This document shows positions 56,728-64,000 of a stretch of DNA of 64,000 nucleotides, one piece after another (position 1 is the first letter of the stretch; each line of letters starts with the position of its first letter). This stretch comes from Mnemiopsis leidyi (Eukaryota > Ctenophora > Tentaculata > Lobata > Bolinopsidae), in assembly GCA_000226015.1 (NCBI GenBank), contig JH153544.1:531-64530 (forward strand), written 5' to 3'. The notes beneath the pieces are model-generated. The model was not told where the DNA came from and did not search any database. It was given only the letters and a program-made list of their open reading frames with translations. The position numbers and the translations under genes are program-made.

Positions 56728-58513
56728 GTTTTGAAATATAATGCTTAAGAAGCTATTGCTATTTGATTTGATTATGATTAACAACGGAAGTCAAAAACTA
56801 GGTTCCCCCATTTAGGACTCAAATCGTTGGACTTTGTATGCAGCGAATCCGCCCAGCTGTCCGCAAACAAGAATTAAGGTTATAGGGTAAGGGTTCCCTA
56901 ACGATCGCCTACCAGATACGCTAATTTGTCCTATGCGGACTCTGCACTGCGTTAAAAGTGGCCGCCAGTTATCATCTCTTAGTTTTTCACTGCTTAGAAT
57001 GACCCTTAATATAAGTCTAGTAATGAAGGTAAGACTCAGCAACGTCAATAGATTGTCACCATCTGGACCTAACAAATATCAGCAAACACTTGCCCATTCA
57101 AAAAGATTTTTTAAATCTTTATCTAACACAGTTATAAAGCTGACTTGCAAATAGCAGGTGTATTGCTTCTTTGTGATTTCACAATGAAAGATCATTTAAC
57201 TGGGCGAACAGATGAGCAAATTAGCTTGACCAAGAAATGACTTCTTATGTGATAACTTCTTATATTACATTAATCTTAAAGTTAATTTTCCAGCATTCCT
57301 CAGTCGGAATGATTGATACTGGACCAGGTCTTATTAATAACTTATTGTCCTTAATCTTATTGTCCTTAATCTTTTTGTCCTTAATCTTTTTGTCCTTAAT
57401 CTTTTTATCCTTAATGATAATCAACGCTTAGGTGTACCAGGAGCACGGAGGCCGGTGTTGTCCGGCAGTTGTTCTTACATTAAAACCGTTTGGAAATAAG
57501 ACTTTTAACAGTTTAGAAATACGACTTTTCAGACTTCCTACCAAAGTAAAGAGATCCCACCCTTCAAAAAACGAAATTCAGTTCGAATCTAAAAAACCCT
57601 TTCTCCGCAGTAAACCATGACAGGGAGTTAAACTGAGTAGACTTTCTGATCCGACAAATACAAAAATATACGTCCGCCCAAGTGTTTGTCTTGTTGTAGG
57701 TGAGTCTGGCTTCAACAGTTTGACACTGAGATAAACTCGGCTACAACGCAGTGACAAGTTTGGCATATTGTGGTTAATGGTTTTCTAGATTCTGGTATCA
57801 GATATATCTTAATTGACGGCATTCATAACTCTTAGCCAATTCAAAATTAGCACCTTTTTTGCAAAACAACTGGTTGCTGTTCAATCGCTTGGTTAAACTT
57901 ATAATACTAAATTTTCTTACAACCATACCTTTTTTACATTATAAATGTAACTAAAATGTTATCTTTATGTCACCCTTAATTCCTTTTATCTTCAGAGTTG
58001 TTTAATTAGAAGCCGAAGTAGGACAACTTAAAGGGGGGCCGTGGGGGTACATAGACCATGGCTTTACCACCCCTACCCTTAAGTTACCTGACGAATGAAG
58101 CTACTTTGTTTTGTATTGTCTTAAGAAAACAAAGGTCCAAACGCAGATGATCATTGCTGCGTTGCGGATTGATTAGTACAAGTATTACTGTACAATAGTC
58201 AGTATTGTTGTGTATGTCGTAGTACAGCTTGCTGCACAATTCTTTTCTACTGGTATTAGACAATGTATACACAGAACACGGTTTTTGGCTAGCGTTGCCA
58301 TGTGTTTGTTTTGAGGTTGATGTTGGATGCCTTTGGCCGTGGATATTATTTCTTAAACTTGACTACTAGCGACTAATTCTTGTAAGGACCTGCTCCATAC
58401 TATGCTGCGGGTACTCGTGTTGAAAAAGTCAAGTAAAAACGTGTTTAGATACAGCTCAAATCTAAGTAGTATAGTTGTTCAGGAAATGTGAAAGATTGAC
58501 TTTAGAGGGAGAC
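56728..58513. other. intergenic region with telomere-like fragment and minisatellite
   Basis: It holds GGTTATAGGGTAAGGG...CCCTAACGAT at about 56876-56905 (similar to 690-750) and a 15-bp tandem array at 57344-57418. Otherwise nothing was recognised. Confidence 0.5.
57344..57418. repeat. 15-bp tandem repeat, 5 copies
   Basis: The unit (A/T)TTGTCCTTAATCTT is repeated five times, with the last copy diverged. Confidence 0.9.
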
Positions 58514-61212
58514 ATGGAGCGGGTTTTTGACTTTGGTGATGATGTCCGCAAGATATTTCCTGAAAGAAAAAGTACCTCGACCACCATTGAAAGGGTAATA
58601 CGGAAAATACTAATATAAGTTCAGGTCTTTTTTCTAGAATGTTTAGATTTAAGTTGTTCTGGTTTGATATTATACATCTAAACTATGAGCTTACATTATG
58701 GTCAAATTAAGAAATTATCACTCAGCAATCAACATTCAGCATTTAAGAATCAGAGCAACACTAACTTGATTAAATCTGTAATTTCCCAGAGTGGAGGTAC
58801 TGAGGACCCCACATCTCCAAGAGGAATACTCTCCCGATCAGAATGTCTAACCTTGGATCCTCTGAGAGTTTCAGAAAGTGGGTACAGCTCTAGCTCAGTA
58901 GAAAGTCTCACGCCTCAAGAAATAAAGCTTCACACTTCAGTGCTATCGACCCCCTCAAGAAGAACCCCCACGTTAGGTACTAGGAGTACTCCGGACGCCA
59001 GGACTACACCGGACACCAGGACTACACCGGACACAAGGACTACACCGGACACCAGGAGTAATCCGGACACCAGGATTACACCGGACACCAGGATTACTCC
59101 AGAAACCAGGAGTACTCCAGAAACCAGGAGTACCCCGAATAGCAGGAGAACTCCGGACACCAGGAGTACTCCGAACACCATGTTTACTCCGGACACCAGG
59201 AGAACTCCGGACAACAGGAGTACTCCAGACACCAGGAGTACTCCGGACACCAGGAGTACTCCGGACAACAGGAGTACTCCGGACACCAGGAGTACTCCGG
59301 AAACCAGGAGTACACCAGACACCAGGACTACACTGGCCACCATCTTTACTCCGGACAACAGGAGTACTTTGGTTAACGAGAATGAGTTTAGAGAGGATGA
59401 AAGTGTGTGTGGGGAGTCTAGTGTTATAATGGCGGGGAGGAATCTTGTCTGTATTCCATCTCTTACCAGGGATGTTTCTTCAGTCAGACTACTTGACCTC
59501 AGGTTAAGATTGTTACTTACTTATTACCGGTACAAAAACAAGTTACTTATGTCAAATTTTATTAACGAGTAAAGTCCTCTTCGGTGGAAAATTTCGTATA
59601 AATCGGGTCGTAATCTCTATCAGGTACCAACTAAATGACATAAACAAGGTAGTCGGTATGTGAAGTCGTGATCTGGAAGTGGATCATAAAAATATAAATT
59701 AAACTACAAACATCAAAATAACTTTTCTGTCACAGTTACAACAGTCTTAAGACAGTGAGAGGTATTCACGTTTACGAGAAACTCGAAGAGTTGATCCTGG
59801 ACAACAACAGTCTGACCCAACTGTTACTTCCTCCGATGATCACATTGAGATCTTTAAGTGTAAACAACAATAGTCTTGAAGATTTGAGCTTAACCCTACA
59901 CAACATCGAACTGTAAGAAGAGAAAATAAAAAAGAAATACCATTCGTGAAAACGATCAAAAATAAGTAAACATGTCTTGAAAATAGTCCATTATGGGAAT
60001 TAATTTACTTTACTTTATTGGAAAGGTAAAGTCCTAAAATAAGCGTACTAGCAATATATCTTAAAGTTAAACATCATACTTGCTGACTGATAAACTCTCC
60101 ACGATTTCAGAGCAGCTCCTCAGCTGACATATCTGAGTATGCTGTGCAACCCCCTGTGTCTTAATGAACTAACTGCTGGGGACGAGGATGATTATCAGGT
60201 AAACTTATTACATGCAGCCCAGGAAGCCCGAAATGTAAATATCTACGGACAGGGGTGTCTTACCGTGCTGTTTATCATCGACAAGCAACTCAGTCACTCC
60301 CCAAACAAAACACGCCAAAAATTTCAAAAATAAAAGGGAGGAGAACGCCTAAACAATTTTTCCTACTTATGCGCGGATGTACCTATAATAAGTTGGAAAA
60401 AGAAAATGACAAACGTAAAAATATTTATCCGCTGCCTTGTGCGTCTTCGACTTGTTCTCCAGGAAATTTGTGATTTCCGCGAACCAATTTGCTTACGAAT
60501 AACAGTCGGTAACGCTTGACGCGACGCTGCACCCAGGTTCAATATTGAATTTGTAACTAATAGTAACCTAGCAACTAAAAGTAACCTAGCAACTAATAGT
60601 AACCTAGCAACTAATATTAACCTAGCAACTAATAGTAACCTAGTAACTAATAGTAACATGGCAACTAATAGTAACCTAGCAAGTAATAGTAACCTGATAA
60701 TATCATCATTGCAGATGTACAGATACACAGTTATAAGTCGACTTAAGAATCTCAACTTTCTTGACTCCCGACCGGTTACTGAAAAGGAGAGAATCGAATC
60801 ATTTCGGAACAGTTCATTTAATGGTAGGTTAATGTCCTTCATCGGTCATTATCATTGGTTGGATCGAAGTTTCAGAAATCAGTAATCGTTTTATTTCCAT
60901 AAAATCCTGATAATGATCAATGTCTAGATAGACGTTATGAAACCACAGAGAACGGTATAGGTTAAATTTTCGTTGATATTCTAACGAAATCAAACAATTT
61001 GAAACTGTCAAACTACTCCTGCAGGAATAGTTCGGGCGACTGATAATCACTTTCAAGCGGAAAAGACAATATATTTCTTCGGAACTCCCCTTAGAGAATC
61101 CAGAATCCTAAAACCTAATGAGAAACGAACCAGCGTAGCCGGGAAACTTAAGAAGAAATACACTGGGAGAGATAGTGAGGGGAACAGATTCATAAGAAAC
61201 GAGAATTTGTAG
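58514..61212 (+). CDS. LRMDA: LRMDA-like leucine-rich-repeat protein with repeat-expanded N-terminus, 6 exons, about 477 residues
   Basis: Exons: 58514-58594, 58712(uncertain)-59502, 59736-59912, 60111-60198, 60715-60823, 61025-61212 (1,434 nt, in phase). The C-terminal half matches LRMDA (C10orf11), a small LRR protein linked in vertebrates to melanocyte differentiation and melanosome biogenesis. LRRs LLDLSYNSLKTV, LEELILDNNSL and LRSLSVNNNSL are followed by LTYLSMLCNPLCLNEL, then DEDDYQMYRYTVISRL, LNFLDSRPVTEKER, and the family's C-terminal SEGNRFIRNENL. Vertebrate LRMDA is only about 200 residues. Here exon 2 adds a Ser/Thr-rich region with 22 tandem six-residue units (consensus RSTPDT, 58982-59377). 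The start of exon 2 is the weakest point: the acceptor at 58711 gives the right phase, but an alternative start at the ATG 58685 is possible. Confidence 0.8.
58982..59377 (+). repeat. coding minisatellite, 22 x 18 bp (RSTPDT)
   Basis: The unit AGGAGTACTCCGGACACC is repeated 22 times in frame within exon 2 of the LRMDA-like gene, with substitutions but no indels. The opposite strand is also open and hydrophobic, which is an artefact of the repeat. Confidence 0.95.
60555..60704. repeat. intronic minisatellite, about 8 x 18 bp
   Basis: The unit AACTAATAGTAACCTAGC is repeated about eight times in intron 4 of the LRMDA-like gene, ending a few bases before the acceptor of exon 5, so it may replace the usual pyrimidine tract. 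Confidence 0.93.
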
Positions 61213-64000
61213 AGAACTTTATCTGTTGGAACTCTTAATTATCTTGGAAGTTGGAATTGGACGAATTATACAAATGCTCCAAATTTAAACTTCCATATCT
61301 GAAATGAAAATGAAATAACTAACCTTTTTATAAGTTATTGGGTAAGTTTCGTGCGTTCGAATCGTTGCTCTGAAGTTTTTACCCCAATTGACAGGAAAGT
61401 TTGCTCTTTTGGTAAACATCTTCAAATTTCGTGATCATGCCTAAATTTGAGTTTTGTTTTAATTCAATTGTAACAAAATGGATAATCAGCCGATGAAAAA
61501 TGCATTATACTTATAATAGATGGTGGAAACTGACGTTGGATTCAAAACAAGGTAAAATCTGAATACAGGACGATGTAAGTTTTTGCAACTCGACCTGTTC
61601 ATCGTTATTTGGTTGGTATTGTAGGATTGATGACTTAATTATTTAATTAATTTAGATCAGAAAAACAAGATAGAGCTAATAATCCCGTACACTACAATGT
61701 GGCTGGTAGCGTCAAATTTCCTGAAATTCTAAGTTCACTTCTCGACTCGCATCCTGTGCTACATTTTGACACCGATTAGCATCAACATTATCATTTCGCT
61801 AAAAAGACTTCCAGTAGATCACACTCACCTTCTAATATCTAAAATTAGTTTGCCAGTTACATATCATGTGGTTTATGTTCGTTTGTGTCAGCAAAGTATG
61901 ACTGATTGCACAGCGACACGCGAATTATATACACTGTTTAAATATAAGCTTCACAAAAACAGTTGCATATAAGATTTGTATTGCTATTTTAAAACTTTGT
62001 TTTGTTGTTTGTGATTCTATGGACGCTCCATTGTTTGAGATTTAACATTCGATATGTCAGTTAAATGTGAGAAGAAAAGAAATTGTGTAGTCGACCAGTA
62101 TGTTGGCCCAACCTCAATAGGGTGATATAATTTCGTAGTATACATCCTGATTTATACCTGCAATCTTGCTTGGCTACCGTTATGCAACAATTATGAGAAA
62201 TATAATATGTACTGATCAGTTCAGTAGGTCAGGTTGTTTTCTCTATTCAGTAGACCGGGTTGCTTGCTCTGCCTCTATTCAGCTGTTCGCCCGTCATATT
62301 CGTGAATAAAATGATATCTTGCGTAATAGTTTGTGGTTTTACTCTATGTTGTCAGAAAATAACTTCAATTATCCTTGAACGGTATTCCTGCGATGGTACT
62401 ACTACTACGACAGAATTAGTGTCCACACTAAGTTAAAGAATACAGTAAATAGTGTTGCAATCAAGGTGGAAGGTAGTTATTTACTTACATCTTACTTTAC
62501 TACTTACTAACAACTACACTATGGTGCCAAACTTTGATCAGTTGGATAGAGTCTCTTCAAACAGTAGTATGATGGTCGTCAGTCTTGGTATTTTGGTAAT
62601 TTAGAGGGTGGGGTATCGGTAATGAATCGGCAATCCAATTTGGGAGGAATTAAGACCGCGGTGGCTTCAGATTACTTGACAAAATCAAATCAACATATTA
62701 GTTGAGATATTGAATCAGGTTAATTAATTATAGGCACGTGAATTGGGCGATCATAAAGATAAGAGGTTCATCTCAATTCTCATATCGTCTTTTCCAATCA
62801 AGCTGCATTACCTACAAAACACGTGAAACAATCAAAGAGTAAAACAATAATGATTGACAGCCGATAGTAAATACATCTAGTAAATATGTAGCATATCTAC
62901 AGTTAACAAGCTCATGACTGCTCAGAAGTGACTTCAAATTGTGAGTTAACTTAATGTTTAGGATCCATATTGAGTATCCTACAATCGACAGACAGCAAAA
63001 TTAAAAGTTAAACCAATTAGATCATACTTTCTGATCACGGCGGATAACAATCCTAAATTCCTAAATTTAGAAGAACACTAAAACTAACAGCTCGTTTTAT
63101 TGCCTAAGTGAACGGCACAATAAAAGTGTAACTGTCCTCTACCAACAGTGTCACTATAAACAGTAACAACACTTAGAACTTTTACACGTATAGCAGATAC
63201 AGCTAGATAGCAAAACACGAAATTGTAAAAGCGCGTTTTACACTGACAAAGTCACGCATGATAGTTATTATACCGAAATGCGCCTCTTCCTCTTTCAGGG
63301 CCGTTAATAAAGTGTGGACGAAATGTTAAGCGCCTCTTCCACAAACCCATACAGATACTAGCTCCACATGCCACGCGCGCAGCATTTCATTGTTATTTAA
63401 CTTGTTTCTCATTTTCAAGTGGAATAATTCTGCAGCTTCCTTCACTTCGGCCCCTGTAACACCGTTTAGCTGTTGGGCACATGATCGTGAGGACATACAT
63501 CCTGAAAACTTACAAAATGATTGACTGACGGTTGACGAATTTCAATTAACGCTTTTTCCTAGTTTAGACTTCATGTTCAACTGCAGCTTTTTGTCATCAA
63601 TCATCATTACCCATAGATGCTGATAATAGTCTTAAGTCTGACTCACGTTATTTTCTTATTAAGACTAACTGCCCAGTCCCTTTTAACCTGATGTCTCTAT
63701 TTTCGTCTGGACTCTAATTCTATCCAGTTTCAGCTAAAAACCTACCCGGCTGCCTAATTTATTTTGGCGCGAATTCTAACTCTGGACTCTGATTAGTCTT
63801 GTTAAAATCTTTATTTTGTACCGAATACTTATTGGGTTAGTTTATCGTGTTGGAGACCGTGCTCATCGTCCAGTGATAATCTACGGGTCTAAGTTTGTGT
63901 GTAACAAATCTTTATTAATTTGTATCTGTAGATCAAACCATGAGATAAGGTAATTGGTTATTGTTACATATTGTAATTGTTCAAAAAAATTGATTTTAGC
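61213..64000. other. gene-free right end of the window
   Basis: 2.8 kb of AT-rich DNA with no coding frame, RNA gene or repeat that I can support. Confidence 0.55.

Noticed and set aside
58930-59358. Hydrophobic 142-residue frame on minus (VSGVLLVSGVLL repeats)
   Set aside because: It is the complement of the in-frame 18-bp RSTPDT minisatellite; a repeat whose unit lacks stops on both strands is open by construction.
61340-61370. GTTCGAATC word suggesting a tRNA B box
   Set aside because: No matching A box or cloverleaf could be drawn around it.
1-64000. Operons, CRISPR arrays or bacterial origin
   Set aside because: Spliced animal gene families, LINEs and hAT elements show the DNA is eukaryotic; the tandem repeats have no spacer structure.

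Overview
This is eukaryotic (metazoan) nuclear DNA. It is AT-rich, its genes have GT-AG introns, and it carries dispersed transposon remnants and minisatellites. The protein set is animal: an ALKBH2-type DNA dealkylase, a mitochondrial pyruvate dehydrogenase kinase, a cytosolic sulfotransferase, a giant golgin-like coiled-coil protein, an LRMDA-like leucine-rich-repeat protein and several seven-transmembrane receptors. A marine invertebrate, perhaps a cnidarian, is my best guess, but no marker in the window fixes the phylum. All exon models were built by hand from splice sites, reading-frame phase and family conservation, without transcript data.

Layout. 1-3.6 kb holds a LINE tail, telomere-like repeats, a hAT-type MITE and GC-rich palindromic DNA. 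3.67-4.36 kb is an intronless ALKBH2 gene. 4.9-28.1 kb is a 17-exon gene for a predicted 4,126-residue coiled-coil protein, most of it in one uninterrupted exon of 9,984 bp. 28.1-31.25 kb is a nest of MITEs and foldback elements, including a complete hAT-type MITE with its 8-bp target duplication. 31.5-37.3 kb is an eight-exon PDK gene with an intronless sulfotransferase gene antisense inside its fourth intron.

From 39 to 55.5 kb lies a receptor cluster. Two tandem class-A-like GPCRs on the minus strand (A and B) share intron phases and an exon of identical length. Two further receptors (C on minus, D on plus) are head-to-head inverted paralogues of a divergent family lacking recognisable DRY and NPxxY motifs. 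The large second intron of D contains another receptor gene (E) interrupted by one in-frame stop, a decayed copy of E, and a LINE fragment. Next come a small secreted cysteine-containing protein (56.0-56.4 kb) and an LRMDA-like gene (58.5-61.2 kb) whose N-terminal half carries 22 in-frame copies of an 18-bp repeat. No gene was recognised from 61.2 kb to the end.

The housekeeping genes have separate roles: DNA repair, Golgi structure, mitochondrial fuel choice, sulfonation and possibly organelle biogenesis. They do not form a pathway. The receptor cluster is the only functionally coherent block, and the C/D family is the best candidate for something undescribed.
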